Translations under genes and position numbers: made by a program | Shown here: piece after piece, positions 1-8,960 of the stretch | Position numbering within the stretch: the stretch's first letter is position 1 | How the letters are laid out: each line of letters starts with the position of its first letter | Assembly: GCF_034808145.1 (NCBI RefSeq) | Contig: NZ_JAXHGM010000004.1 | Location: 124,001-188,000, forward strand | Direction: 5' to 3' | DNA: 64,000 nt | Source: Halorubellus sp034808145 | Lineage (GTDB): Archaea > Halobacteriota > Halobacteria > Halobacteriales > Natrialbaceae | The notes under the pieces: model-generated | Told to the model about the DNA's origin: nothing | Databases searched by the model: none | What the model saw: the letters and a program-made list of their open reading frames with translations, nothing else

Positions 1-1
1 C

Positions 2-1852
2 GAGCTCGGACTCGTCGCCGGCCTGGAGATACACCAGCAGTTGGACACGGCGACGAAGCTGTTCTGTTCGTGTCCGACGGAGCTTCGCGAGCCCGAGGAA
101 TCGGTTCGTTCGTTCGAGCGCTACCTGCATCCGACGAAGAGCGAGCTCGGCGAGATAGACGAGGCGGCCTTGGAGGAGAGCCAGGTCGAACGCGTGTTCG
201 AGTACCTCGCGTACGACACGACGTGTCTCGTCGAGGAGGACGACGAACCGCCGGCCCGCGTCGACTCGGAGGCGCTGTCGGTCGTCCTGGAGATCGCGCA
301 GCTCATGGACATGACGCCGGTTGACGTCGCGCACGTGATGCGGAAGCTGGTCGTGGACGGGTCGAACACGAGCGGGTTCCAGCGGTCGATGCAGGTGGCG
401 ACCGACGGCGAGATCGAGACGAGCGAGGGCGCGGTGCGCGTCGCGGACCTGATGCTCGAGGAGGAGAGCGCGCAGCGCGTCGAGGAGCGCGAGGACGGCG
501 TGACGTACTCGCTCGACAGGTTGGGTATCCCGCTCGTGGAGATCGGGACGAAGCCGGACATCTCCTCGCCCGAGCAGGCGCGGGAGGCCGCGGAGCGCAT
601 CGGGATGCTGCTGCGGTCGACGGGGCACGTCAAGCGCGGGCTGGGGACGATCCGGCAGGACGTGAACATCTCGGTCGCGGACGGGGCGCGCGTCGAGGTG
701 AAGGGCGTGCAGAGCCTGGACGACATCGACGACATCGTGCGGAACGAGGTCGGCCGGCAGGTGGCGTTGCTCGACCAGCGCGACCGGCTCCGGGAGCGCG
801 ACGCCAGCGTCGGCGACGCCGTCGAGGTGACGGAGACGTTCGCGGACACGGACAGCGGCGTCGTTCGCGGCGCGCTCGATTCCGGCGGCGAGGTGTGGGC
901 GGTGCGTCTCGAGGGCTTCGACGGTATCGTCGGCGAGGAGATCCAGCCGGACCGGCGGCTCGGGACGGAGCTGTCGGACCACGCGAAGCGCCACGGTGCG
1001 GGCGGTATCTTCCACACGGACGAGCTGCCGGCGTACGGCGTCACCGACGAGGAGGTCGACGCGCTCCGGGACGCCGTGGACGCCGGGGGCGAGGACGCGG
1101 TGGCGATGGTCGCCGCCGGCGCCGAGGTGGCGAGGGACGCGGTCGAGGCGGCGGCGGACCGCGCACGCACCGCACTGGAGGGCGTCCCCGAGGAGACCCG
1201 GGGCGCGAACGACGACGGGACGACGCGGTACCTGCGGCCGCTCCCCGGCGCGGCCCGGATGTACCCGGAGACGGACGTGCCGCCGGTGCACCTCGACCCG
1301 AGCGACGTCGACGAACCGGAGCTGCTCACGGAGAAGGTCGACCGCTATCAGGACGAGTACGGGCTGGACGCGGGCGTCGCCGAGCAGGTCGCGTACGGCG
1401 AGTACATGCCGTTGTTCGAGTCCCTCGTCGACGACGACGGCGTCGACCCGACGCTCGCGGCGACGACGCTCGAGTCGACGCTCACCGCGCTCCGTCGCGA
1501 CGACGTGCCGACGGGCGCGCTCACCGACTCGCACCTCCGGGACGCCGTCGCGCTCGTGGACGCGGGCGACGTCCCGAACGAGGGCCTGGAGGACCTGCTG
1601 TCGGCGCTCGCGCGCAATCCGGCGTGGTCGGCAGAGGAGGCGGTCGAGGCGGAGGACCTCGGTGGCGTCGCCGAGGACGAGGTCCGCGAGGCGGTCGTCG
1701 AGGTCGTCGAACGGAACGCCGGCCAGGTCGACGAGCAGGGGATGGGTGCGTTCTCGGCGCTCATGGGCGAGTGCATGGGCGCACTCCGCGGGAAGGCCGA
1801 CGGCGACCTCGTCAGCGAGGTGCTGCGCGAGGAGATCCAGGCTCGCGCGTGA
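2..1852 (+). CDS. gatE: Glu-tRNA(Gln) amidotransferase subunit E, 5' end cut
   Basis: With GatD this archaeal protein converts mischarged Glu-tRNA(Gln) to Gln-tRNA(Gln) in the cytoplasm; GatE activates the glutamate and handles the tRNA. The frame is open from base 2 and reads ELGLVAGLEIHQQLDTATK, the start of the GatB/GatE kinase fold. About ten residues are missing at the left edge (616 seen, family near 620). The metal- and substrate-binding core is followed by the AspRS-like insertion that separates GatE from GatB (about residues 270-400) and a helical YqeY-like tail. GatD is not in the window. The gene converges on the downstream kinase gene. The assignment is very secure. Confidence 0.95.
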   Translation, partial: ELGLVAGLEIHQQLDTATKLFCSCPTELREPEESVRSFERYLHPTKSELGEIDEAALEESQVERVFEYLAYDTTCLVEEDDEPPARVDSEALSVVLEIAQLMDMTPVDVAHVMRKLVVDGSNTSGFQRSMQVATDGEIETSEGAVRVADLMLEEESAQRVEEREDGVTYSLDRLGIPLVEIGTKPDISSPEQAREAAERIGMLLRSTGHVKRGLGTIRQDVNISVADGARVEVKGVQSLDDIDDIVRNEVGRQVALLDQRDRLRERDASVGDAVEVTETFADTDSGVVRGALDSGGEVWAVRLEGFDGIVGEEIQPDRRLGTELSDHAKRHGAGGIFHTDELPAYGVTDEEVDALRDAVDAGGEDAVAMVAAGAEVARDAVEAAADRARTALEGVPEETRGANDDGTTRYLRPLPGAARMYPETDVPPVHLDPSDVDEPELLTEKVDRYQDEYGLDAGVAEQVAYGEYMPLFESLVDDDGVDPTLAATTLESTLTALRRDDVPTGALTDSHLRDAVALVDAGDVPNEGLEDLLSALARNPAWSAEEAVEAEDLGGVAEDEVREAVVEVVERNAGQVDEQGMGAFSALMGECMGALRGKADGDLVSEVLREEIQARA

Positions 1853-1908
1853 CCGCCGAGTGAATCGGGTGGTCTCGGCGAGCAGCCCGGCCGGTCTCGA
1901 TGACCGGG

Positions 1909-3657
1909 TCAGGGTGTCTCGAGAGGCGCGTCCTCGGTCCACCGTGGGAGTTTGACGACGAACACGGCGCCGCGCGGGTCGTTGTCCTCGACGCGCACGC
2001 TCCCATCGAACTCGTCGACGAGTCGGTCGACGAGGTAGAGGCCGACGCCGGTCCCGGAGGACTCCAGGCCCTTCTCGTCCCGACCGAACACGTCGCTCTT
2101 TCGGTCGTCGGGGATACCGGGGCCGTCGTCGGCGACCCTGATCGTCACGACGTCGTCGGTCGCGGTCGCGGACACGACGACCTCCGGGAGGTCCCGGTCG
2201 TTGTGCTGGACGGCGTTCTTCAGGAGGTTCCGGAACACCGAGTGCAGCATCTCGTTCGCGCGCACCGCGACGTCGGGGAGGTCGCCGTCGATGCGCGTGA
2301 TGGCGCGCGGGAACGCGGCGTCGACGTCCGCGAGCTCGTCCTCGACGACGGACGCGACCGAGACGGGCTGGAGGTGGTTGGCTTCGTCGAGCACGACCGT
2401 CATGAGGTCCTGGAGGGTCGCGGTGAGGTCGACGACGTGCTGGGCGCGCTCGCCGACCTCCGCGACGAGGTCCGCGCCCTCGTCGTCGGTGACGTGTTCG
2501 GCGAGCAGGTCGAGGACGGCGAGGACGACGGTCATGTCGTTGCGGATGTCGTGTCTAAGGATGCGGTTCAGGAGTTCGAGCTTCTCCGAGCGCGCTTCGA
2601 GCCGCCCCTCGTACGCGACCTGTTCGGTGACGTCCCGACAGATACCGATGGTGCCCGCGAGCGCGTCGTCCTCGTAGAACGGGATGCGCGTCGTCTCGAA
2701 CACGACGTCGCCGTCGTCCATCGGGATGCGTTCCTCGTACGTGACGCGTCGTTCCTCGTCGAGTGCGGGGCGTTCGCGTTCCCGGATGCGGCCGCCGACG
2801 TCCGGGCCGAACAGTTCCACGTCGGTCCGCCCGACGATAGCTGCGGCCTCACGGCCCGTGTACTCCGCGACGGTGTCGTTCGCGAGCCGGTACCGGCCCT
2901 CGCGGTCCTTCATCATCACGGCGTCGTTCGCGTTCTCGACGATGGTCTCGTAGCGTTCGAGCTCGCGCTCGCGTTCGACCTCGTCGGTGACGTCCTTCGA
3001 GAACACGCTCATCCCGTGGTCGTCCGGGTAGACGCGCGCCTCCACCCAGTAGTCGAAGGGGTCGGGGAGGTGCGTCCGGAACGTCGTCGGCTCGCCCGAC
3101 GCCATCGCCGCCTCGTAGCGCGCCTGCAGTTCGCTACCGTCGAGGCCGGGGAAGACGTCCCACGCGACCTCGCCGATTATCTCCTCGGGTGGCACGCCGG
3201 TGCGTTCGGCCATCTTGTCGTTCCAGTACGTGATGCGCCACTCGTCGTCGACCGCGTAGAACGACTCCGAGATACGGCCGAGGATGGTGCCGACGCGAGG
3301 CGTGCTCTCCAGTCGGTCCGTGACGTTGCACGCTTCGAGGACCGCCGCGGCGTCCGCGTCGTCGACCGCAGTGACGTTGAAGTGGTACACGCGTGGGACG
3401 TCGGCCGTCACCGTCAGTTCCGCCTCGGCCTCGTCGACGCCGTCGCCGACGACCGCCGTAATCGCGTCGCGGACGCGGTCCACGCCCGCGGCCTGCTCGG
3501 TCGCGTCGGCGAGCATGGTACCGACGTCCGCGCCGACCGTCGCCGGGAACGCCGCCTCGAACGCGGGATTGGCGTACGCGATACGGCCGTCCGCGTCGAG
3601 GACGGCCGCCGCCAGGCCGACGTGTTCGGCGAGCGTGCGCACCGCTGTCTCGCTCAT
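1909..3657 (-). CDS. PAS-domain sensor histidine kinase
   Basis: Cytoplasmic sensor kinase of 582 residues with no evident membrane segment. Three PAS/PAC modules in a row (about residues 10-110, 130-245 and 250-365) precede an H-box with RHDIRND (phospho-acceptor His) and a GHKL ATPase domain showing the N-box FRNLLKNAVQHN, G1 DDGPGIP and G2 GTGVGLYL. The first PAS contains the typical AYANPAFEAAFPA. The stimulus cannot be told, and no response regulator gene lies beside it, which is usual for haloarchaea. The ATG at 3657 gives a full first PAS domain. It converges on gatE. Confidence 0.9.
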   Translation of the reverse strand: MSETAVRTLAEHVGLAAAVLDADGRIAYANPAFEAAFPATVGADVGTMLADATEQAAGVDRVRDAITAVVGDGVDEAEAELTVTADVPRVYHFNVTAVDDADAAAVLEACNVTDRLESTPRVGTILGRISESFYAVDDEWRITYWNDKMAERTGVPPEEIIGEVAWDVFPGLDGSELQARYEAAMASGEPTTFRTHLPDPFDYWVEARVYPDDHGMSVFSKDVTDEVERERELERYETIVENANDAVMMKDREGRYRLANDTVAEYTGREAAAIVGRTDVELFGPDVGGRIRERERPALDEERRVTYEERIPMDDGDVVFETTRIPFYEDDALAGTIGICRDVTEQVAYEGRLEARSEKLELLNRILRHDIRNDMTVVLAVLDLLAEHVTDDEGADLVAEVGERAQHVVDLTATLQDLMTVVLDEANHLQPVSVASVVEDELADVDAAFPRAITRIDGDLPDVAVRANEMLHSVFRNLLKNAVQHNDRDLPEVVVSATATDDVVTIRVADDGPGIPDDRKSDVFGRDEKGLESSGTGVGLYLVDRLVDEFDGSVRVEDNDPRGAVFVVKLPRWTEDAPLETP

Positions 3658-3718
3658 ACACTCACAGGTCCGCGCCCGAGGACCGTAAAGCGACGGGCCG
3701 CTCGGACCGGTCTCGCGG

Positions 3719-4525
3719 TCAGTCGTCGTCGCGCTCGGGGCGTTCGCTCGCGCGCCGGAAGATACCGGTGAGCGTCGACACCTCGCGCTCGGTCGGGTGG
3801 GTGCGCGAGAGCAGGCGGCGTATCATCCGCGTCGTCTTCCGGCGCTTCGCTTCCGGATGGTTGATGGCGTCGAGGACGCCCTCGAACTCCGTGTAGAGCC
3901 GTTCGATCTCCTGCTCGCTGGCGCGTTCGCGCTCCCGGTCGGGGTGCTGGGTCTCGCGGACCGTCCCCTCCCGCATCTCGTAGAGCGTGACGGTCGCGGC
4001 CTGCCCGAGGTTCAGGACGGGATAGTCGGCGCTCGCGGGGATCGAGGAGACGGCGTCGAGGCGTTCGAGTTCGGCGTTGTCGAGCCCGCGGTCCTCGCGG
4101 CCGAACACGAGGCAGACGTCCGCGTCGACGCCGGCGAGGTGCTCGGGGAGTTCCGCGGGCGTGAAGAACGGATAGCGGACGTGACTCCGGCAGTCCTCGT
4201 TCGTCGTCGCCGTGCAGCCGACGGTGTAGTAGTTCTCGACCAGGTGGTCGAGGTCCACGTCCCGGGCGTCCGGCATGACGTCCTCGCGGGCGTGCCCGGC
4301 GTACCCGTACGCGACGCCGTCGGGGTCCCAGACGTCCTCGGGCGGGTCGACGAGGAGGAGGTCGCGCATGCCGAAGTTCTTCATCGCTCGCGCGATGGTG
4401 CCGACGTTCCCCGGGGTCTGTGCGCCGACGACCGCGACCGCGGGCGCGTCCTCGCCGGCGAGCGCGGGCCCGCCGTCGGCCTCGGCGTCGGTGGCTGCGT
4501 TGGCCTCGGTGTCGTCGTCCGTCAT
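3719..4525 (-). CDS. trmJ: SpoU/TrmJ-family tRNA 2'-O-methyltransferase
   Basis: SPOUT-class RNA methylase of 268 residues, expected to 2'-O-methylate a tRNA nucleotide from SAM; archaeal TrmJ acts on position 32. Motif 1 is AVVGAQTPGNVGTIARAMKN, motif 2 CLVFGREDRGLDNAEL and motif 3 PVLNLGQAATVTLYEM, in the order and spacing of the SpoU knot. An acidic N-terminal tail of about 25 residues and a helical C-terminus (dimerisation or tRNA binding) flank the domain. The ATG lies one base after the stop of the upstream gene, so the two are almost certainly one transcript. The tRNA site is inferred from the family. Confidence 0.85.
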   Translation of the reverse strand: MTDDDTEANAATDAEADGGPALAGEDAPAVAVVGAQTPGNVGTIARAMKNFGMRDLLLVDPPEDVWDPDGVAYGYAGHAREDVMPDARDVDLDHLVENYYTVGCTATTNEDCRSHVRYPFFTPAELPEHLAGVDADVCLVFGREDRGLDNAELERLDAVSSIPASADYPVLNLGQAATVTLYEMREGTVRETQHPDRERERASEQEIERLYTEFEGVLDAINHPEAKRRKTTRMIRRLLSRTHPTEREVSTLTGIFRRASERPERDDD

Positions 4526-4526
4526 G

Positions 4527-5138
4527 TCAGGAGGGGTAGTCCGCGTCGAGGTCGAGGTCCGCGTCGTCGAGGTCCAGATCCTCGTCCTCGTCGTCGTCGC
4601 CGCGGTCGGGTCGCGGGTCGGGGGCGTCCTCTACCTCGCCGGTCCGGAGGTCGATGCGCTGCTCGATGACCTCGCGCGTCCCGATGTCCTCGTGTTCGTC
4701 CGGGTCCGGCATCTCGGTCTCGGGGAGTTCGCGCGGGTCGGTCTCGACGTGCTCGACGCCACCGTACCCCTCGGGGGCGCGTTCGCCGGCGACGAACCAC
4801 TCGTGGAACGCGTCCTCGAACCGCTCGGTCTCCGCGTGCTCGATACCGCCGGCCTCCCGGAACCAGTACAGGAAGTCCGGTTCGTGCTCGTCGCAGACCG
4901 CGATCTCCGAGAGCGGTTCGCCGTACACGACGGCCGCCTCGTTGCATTCCTGGAGGTCGTCGTCGCCGTGGATCAGCCAGCAGGCGTCGCACGGCGACCC
5001 GTAGAGGACGCCGACCCTGACGAGCCGCCGCCGGGTGTCCTCGCTCATCTCGTCGAACGGGCGGACGTCGCCGTCCGCGGTGAACACCTCGTCCTCGTCG
5101 AAGCGCCACCCTCGCAGCCCGATGCTCACCTTGCTCAT
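4527..5138 (-). CDS. Haloarchaeal hypothetical protein with Cys cluster and acidic tail
   Basis: Unrecognised protein of 203 residues starting MSKVSIGLRGWRF. Residues about 50-100 hold a C-D-A-C pair, then a lone Cys (LQEC) and a C-D-E-H, which could bind a metal ion. The last 30 residues are almost all Asp and Glu. The ATG at 5138 was chosen because everything upstream in the frame looks like the shadow of the divergent folP-like gene. It is the first gene of a two-gene unit with trmJ (one base between them), so a role near RNA modification is possible but unproven. Confidence 0.7.
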   Translation of the reverse strand: MSKVSIGLRGWRFDEDEVFTADGDVRPFDEMSEDTRRRLVRVGVLYGSPCDACWLIHGDDDLQECNEAAVVYGEPLSEIAVCDEHEPDFLYWFREAGGIEHAETERFEDAFHEWFVAGERAPEGYGGVEHVETDPRELPETEMPDPDEHEDIGTREVIEQRIDLRTGEVEDAPDPRPDRGDDDEDEDLDLDDADLDLDADYPS

Positions 5139-5253
5139 GGCCGGTCGTAGCGCGCGAACGGGCAAAAGGGCCGCGTCTCGGGTCGGTCGTGCCGGTGGCG
5201 CGCTGGCTTCTCCGAACGGTCCGCTTTTGGTCCGTCCACACTCGCCTAGGGGT

Positions 5254-6456
5254 ATGGAGAACGTCGACGCCGCGGGCCTCGGTATCGGGGACGACCATCC
5301 GCCGCGCGTGATGGGCGTCCTGAACGTGAGCAAGGAGTCGCCGTACGACCCGAGCGTGTTCGACGACCCCGGCGAGGCGGCGACGTACGTCGACGACGAG
5401 CTCATCGGCGAGGGGGCGGACATCGTCGACGTCGGTCTGGAGTCCGCGAACAAGAAGTTCGACGTCCTGAGCGCAGAGCAGGAGCTCGACCGCCTCGACA
5501 CGGCGGTGGCGACGCTCGAGTCGACCGCCGGGGACGCGGTGTGGTCGATCGAGACGCGGTACGCCGAGGTCGCGGAGGCGGCACTCGATGCGGGGTTCGA
5601 CATGGTGAACGACATCGCGGGGTTCGCGGACCCGGACCTCCCGACGGTGTGCGAGGAGCGGGACGTGGCGGTGGCGAAGATGGCGAGCCCGCCGGACCTG
5701 ACGCGACCGGGTGCGGTCGAGGAGACGCCGTGGGCGGAACGCAAGGGCGCGGCGTGGGCGGAGCGGGCGGACTACGTCGACCAGGTGTACGAGGCGCTCA
5801 AACAGAACGGGTTGACCGAGAAGACCATTGTCGACCCGGCGTTCGGCGGGTGGTCGGAGGCGCAGACGATCGAGCAGGACCGCGAGGCGTTCCGGCGGCT
5901 TCGCGAGTTCCGCGGGCTCGGGCGACCGATGCTCGTCTCGATCAACCGGAAGAACTTCCTCCGGTCGCTGACCGGGCGGTCGACCGAGGACGCGCTGGCG
6001 TCGTCGCTCGCGGCGACGTCGATGGCGGTCGAACGCGGCGCGCACGTCGTCCGAACGCACGACGTCCGGGAGACGGTGGACGCGGTCGCGGTCGGCCGCG
6101 AGTTCGCACGGGAGCGCGTTCGCGAGGGCGACGCCGCGGCCGCGGACCCGCGGGTCGAGGAGTTGGACGTGACGACGACCGCGGAGGGTCGCCGGCACGC
6201 GGAGCGACTGGACGTGGACGCGGGCATCGCCGCGGAGGGCGTGGCGCGCGTGTTCGAGGTCGGGCCGGTGGACGACGCGACCGCCTCGCGACTGGCTGCC
6301 GGGGCGGAGGACGCCGGGGTGGCGTACGCGCCGACCGCCGACGGCTGCGTGCTCGCCGGCCCCGTCGCCGCGTTCGACCGCCTCTGCGCCGATTCCGAGG
6401 GCGCTGAAGGGCCGTACGCCGCCGTTCTGGACCGCCTACAACAATCCGGCTACTAA
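5254..6456 (+). CDS. folP: Dihydropteroate-synthase-like protein (pterin pathway)
   Basis: TIM-barrel pterin-binding protein of 400 residues. It keeps the DHPS opening MGVLNVSKES, a middle IETRYAEVAEAALDAG..MVNDIAGF, and the late VSINRKNFL followed by ..GAHVVRTHDV, all characteristic of the family that joins a pterin diphosphate to an aminobenzoate. The second signature, normally DIGGESTRPG, is DVGLESANKK, so the aminobenzoate side of the pocket differs. About 95 C-terminal residues after the barrel form an extension. The mptE-like gene that would make its substrate follows on the same strand. The start at 5254 is preceded by no SD; leaderless expression is likely. Confidence 0.8.
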   Translation: MENVDAAGLGIGDDHPPRVMGVLNVSKESPYDPSVFDDPGEAATYVDDELIGEGADIVDVGLESANKKFDVLSAEQELDRLDTAVATLESTAGDAVWSIETRYAEVAEAALDAGFDMVNDIAGFADPDLPTVCEERDVAVAKMASPPDLTRPGAVEETPWAERKGAAWAERADYVDQVYEALKQNGLTEKTIVDPAFGGWSEAQTIEQDREAFRRLREFRGLGRPMLVSINRKNFLRSLTGRSTEDALASSLAATSMAVERGAHVVRTHDVRETVDAVAVGREFARERVREGDAAAADPRVEELDVTTTAEGRRHAERLDVDAGIAAEGVARVFEVGPVDDATASRLAAGAEDAGVAYAPTADGCVLAGPVAAFDRLCADSEGAEGPYAAVLDRLQQSGY

Positions 6457-6497
6457 GAGAAAACTTATGCCGGAGGGCTTGAAATGGATGAGTGGAA

Positions 6498-6544
6498 GCC
6501 GGTAGGGCCTCACGGGTAGGGGTACACGTGGAGGCTCGGCCGGC
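6498..6544 (+). other. Strong RNA hairpin between the two pterin genes
   Basis: Between the folP-like stop (6456) and the mptE-like start (6589) a 47-base hairpin is visible. Its lower stem pairs GCCGG (6498-6502) with CCGGC (6540-6544). An internal loop of three bases on each side follows. The upper stem pairs 6506-6514 (GGCCTCACG) with 6527-6536, with one bulged G, and closes a 12-base loop rich in G (6515-6526). No T-tract follows. An AACTTATG element at 6462-6469 could be a TATA box giving a start near 6490, so the hairpin may be the leader of mptE or a separate small RNA. A terminator for folP is the alternative. Confidence 0.5.
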
Positions 6545-6588
6545 CCACACCAACGGATTATCTTGGCACCGACTCGTTAGCGCTAGCT

Positions 6589-7338
6589 ATGGACTTCGAG
6601 ACGTTCGAGCCGGCGTACGAGGCGGTGCTCGCTGACTTCGGGTTCGACCGGGCGAGCGACGAGCGCGCGCGGGACGTCCTCGCGGGCCTGGACCCGGGCG
6701 GGTCGCTCGCGGCGTTCGAGGCGGCGCTGGGCGGCCGCGACGTGGCGGTGGTGGCGCCGGGGCCGTCGCTCGTCGACGACCTGGACGCGGTCGCCGCCGT
6801 CGCGGACGCGCCGGACGGGGCGGTGCTCGCTGTGTCCTCGGCCGCGCCCGTCCTCCGCGAGCACGGCGTCGCCGTGGACGCGTACGTGACCGACCTCGAC
6901 GCGACGCCGGAGCTCGCGCCGACGCTCACCGACGCGGGCGTCCCGTCGGCGGTGCACGCGCACGGCGACAACGTCCCGGCGGTCCGCGAGGTCGTCCCCG
7001 AGTGCGACCGCGAGCACGTGCTGGGCACCACGCAGGCCGCGCCCCGGCCGGCCGCGGGCGTCGTCAACGTCGGCGGGTTCACCGACGGCGACCGCGCCGC
7101 CTTCCTCGCGGACCACGTCGGCGCGCGCTCGCTCGCCTTCCCCGGCTGGGACCTCGACGACCCCGACGTCGACCCGATGAAGGCGAGGAAGCTCGCGTGG
7201 GCGCGCCGGCTCCTCGCCCTCCTCGAACGCGACCGCTTCGACCGACAGGACCGCCTCGACGACGCACGGTACGAGGCGCGGTTCGACGTCCTCGACGGCC
7301 ACCGCGACGACGTCGACCACTCGTTCGCGACCGCGTAG
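6589..7338 (+). CDS. mptE: MptE-like 6-hydroxymethyl-7,8-dihydropterin pyrophosphokinase (DUF115)
   Basis: Archaeal DUF115 protein of 249 residues. Family members transfer diphosphate from ATP to 6-hydroxymethyldihydropterin, the step before dihydropteroate synthase in folate or methanopterin synthesis. Seen motifs are VAVVAPGPSLVDDLDAVA near residue 48, AYVTDLDATPEL, and the late GARSLAFPGWDLDDPDVDPMKARKL. It follows the folP-like gene on the same strand after 132 bases that contain a large hairpin. The pairing of these two consecutive-step genes supports both calls. Confidence 0.82.
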   Translation: MDFETFEPAYEAVLADFGFDRASDERARDVLAGLDPGGSLAAFEAALGGRDVAVVAPGPSLVDDLDAVAAVADAPDGAVLAVSSAAPVLREHGVAVDAYVTDLDATPELAPTLTDAGVPSAVHAHGDNVPAVREVVPECDREHVLGTTQAAPRPAAGVVNVGGFTDGDRAAFLADHVGARSLAFPGWDLDDPDVDPMKARKLAWARRLLALLERDRFDRQDRLDDARYEARFDVLDGHRDDVDHSFATA

Positions 7339-7425
7339 CGTCGAACACTCGGTCGCGACACCGGAGCCACGACCCGCGGGTTTACGCCTCGTGTAAACTC
7401 GGTGCTAGCTGGACGGCCCACTGCG

Positions 7426-7500
7426 CGGGAGCGCTATATTACGCCGGAGCGCTGTATTGCGGGGGGAACGCCGTGTTTCGGGGGAGCGCTACGGCGTGAG
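7426..7500. repeat. Imperfect 18-19 bp tandem repeat, four units
   Basis: Four degenerate copies of GGGAGCGCTRTATTACG-like units (period 18, 19, 18) fill the space before the GlcD-like gene. The last unit ends about 38 bases before its start codon, so the repeat overlaps the place where the promoter should be. Whether it is regulatory or a slipped-strand minisatellite cannot be told. Confidence 0.6.
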
Positions 7501-7538
7501 GGCAAACGATACGGCGTCGGCGTGCGTGGGTCGTGCGC

Positions 7539-8924
7539 ATGAGTCACGACGTGTCGTTCCTCGACGCCCTCGGCCTCGACGGCGAGGTGTCGACGTCGCC
7601 GGGGACGCTCGAATCGCACGCGGGAGACTGGGGGACGCCCGACGGAGAGGGCGTCGCTCCGGACGCGGTCGTCTATCCGGCGAGCACGGACGACGTCTCG
7701 GCGGCCCTCGCGGCGGCGAGCGACCGGGGCGTGCCAGTGACGCCGTACGCCGCCGGGACCGGGCTCGAGGGGAACGCCGTGCCCGTCGAGGCGGGCGTCA
7801 GCCTGGACCTCTCGCGGCTGGACGCCGTCCTCGACGTCCGCCCGGGCGACTTTCAGATGGACGTCCAACCGGGCGTGATGGGGTCGACGGTCGACGAGCG
7901 CGCCGGCGAGGACGGGCTCTGGTTCCCGCCGCTGCCGTCCTCGGGCGACATCTCCACCATCGGCGGGATGATTGCGACCGACGCGGGCGGGATGGGGACG
8001 GTGAAGTACGGCGAGGTGGCCGACTGGCTCGTCGGGCTGGAGGTCGTGCTCGCGGACGGGACGGTCGTGGAGACGGGGACGCGCGCGGTCAAGTCGAGCG
8101 CGGGCTACAACCTCACCGAACTCGTCGTCGGGAGCGAGGGGACGCTCGGCGTCGTCACGGAGGCGACGCTCGAACTCGACGGTCGTCCCCGTCAGGTTCG
8201 CGGCGGCCGCGCGGTCTTCGAGACGCTCGACGACGCGGCGGCGGCGGTGACCGACGCCGTGCAGTCCGGCGTCGACGTCGCGAAGCTGGAGCTCGTCGAC
8301 GAGACGAGCGCGCGGATGGCGAACGCGTACACGGGCACCGACCTCCCGGACGCCCCGATGGTGTTCGTGGAGTTCCACGCCGACCACGGCATCGAGGCGG
8401 AGGTCCGGTACTGCCGGGAGGTGTTCGACGCGCACGACCCGCTCCGGTTCGAGCTGGCGGCGGACGGCGAGGGCATGGCGGACCTCTGGCAGGCGCGGCG
8501 CGACCTCGCGTTCGCCATCCGGAGCTACGACCCCGACCTGACGCCGCTCCATCCGGGCGACGTCACCGTCCCCATCAGCGAGTACGGCACCGTCGTTCGG
8601 TACGCGAAGGCCCTCGCGGCCGAGCACGACGTCGTCGTCCCGTGTTTCGGGCACGCGGGCGACGGGAACGTCCACTACTCGGTGCTGGTCGACGACGCTG
8701 ACCCGGAGGCGGTCGAGACGGGCGAGATGGTGTACCGGCAGATCGTCGAGAAGGCCATCGCGCTCGGCGGCACGTCGACGGGCGAACACGGTATCGGTCG
8801 CGGGAAGCGCGACTACCTCGAACGCGAGCGCGGCCCCGGCGCCGTCGACGCGATGCGGCGCGTCAAGCGCGCGCTCGACCCCGACGGCGTCCTGAACCCC
8901 GGGAAGATACTGCCCGACGACTGA
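7539..8924 (+). CDS. FAD-linked oxidase, GlcD / D-lactate dehydrogenase type
   Basis: Soluble flavoprotein of 461 residues that oxidises a 2-hydroxy acid (glycolate or D-lactate by family). The N-terminal FAD_binding_4 domain shows VVYPASTDDVSAALAAASD, then VTPYAAGTGLEGNAVPV, the PSSGDISTIGGMIATDAGG phosphate-binding stretch and VGSEGTLGVVTEATLEL. The C-terminal domain has CFGHAGDGNVHYSVLV and TGEHGIGRGKRDYL. No GlcE or GlcF subunit gene is adjacent, so it may act alone or pass electrons to an unlinked partner. The ATG at 7539 is preferred over an in-frame GTG two codons earlier. Confidence 0.88.
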   Translation: MSHDVSFLDALGLDGEVSTSPGTLESHAGDWGTPDGEGVAPDAVVYPASTDDVSAALAAASDRGVPVTPYAAGTGLEGNAVPVEAGVSLDLSRLDAVLDVRPGDFQMDVQPGVMGSTVDERAGEDGLWFPPLPSSGDISTIGGMIATDAGGMGTVKYGEVADWLVGLEVVLADGTVVETGTRAVKSSAGYNLTELVVGSEGTLGVVTEATLELDGRPRQVRGGRAVFETLDDAAAAVTDAVQSGVDVAKLELVDETSARMANAYTGTDLPDAPMVFVEFHADHGIEAEVRYCREVFDAHDPLRFELAADGEGMADLWQARRDLAFAIRSYDPDLTPLHPGDVTVPISEYGTVVRYAKALAAEHDVVVPCFGHAGDGNVHYSVLVDDADPEAVETGEMVYRQIVEKAIALGGTSTGEHGIGRGKRDYLERERGPGAVDAMRRVKRALDPDGVLNPGKILPDD

Positions 8925-8960
8925 GCGCCGTGAGTCGACCGACGGCGCGGCGTCGCGCCG

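Noticed and set aside
121..1329. Long open frames on the strand opposite gatE and many other genes
   Set aside because: High G+C content removes stop codons, so antisense frames stay open. Their products are low-complexity Arg/Ser/Pro strings without any family motif.
6481..6520. Tiny peptides (11-12 codons) in the folP-mptE gap
   Set aside because: They overlap the hairpin, have no supporting context, and such short frames are expected by chance.
6544..6556. CCCACACCAACGG shared with 37524-37536
   Set aside because: A 13-base match between two intergenic regions is expected by chance in 64 kb of G+C-rich DNA.
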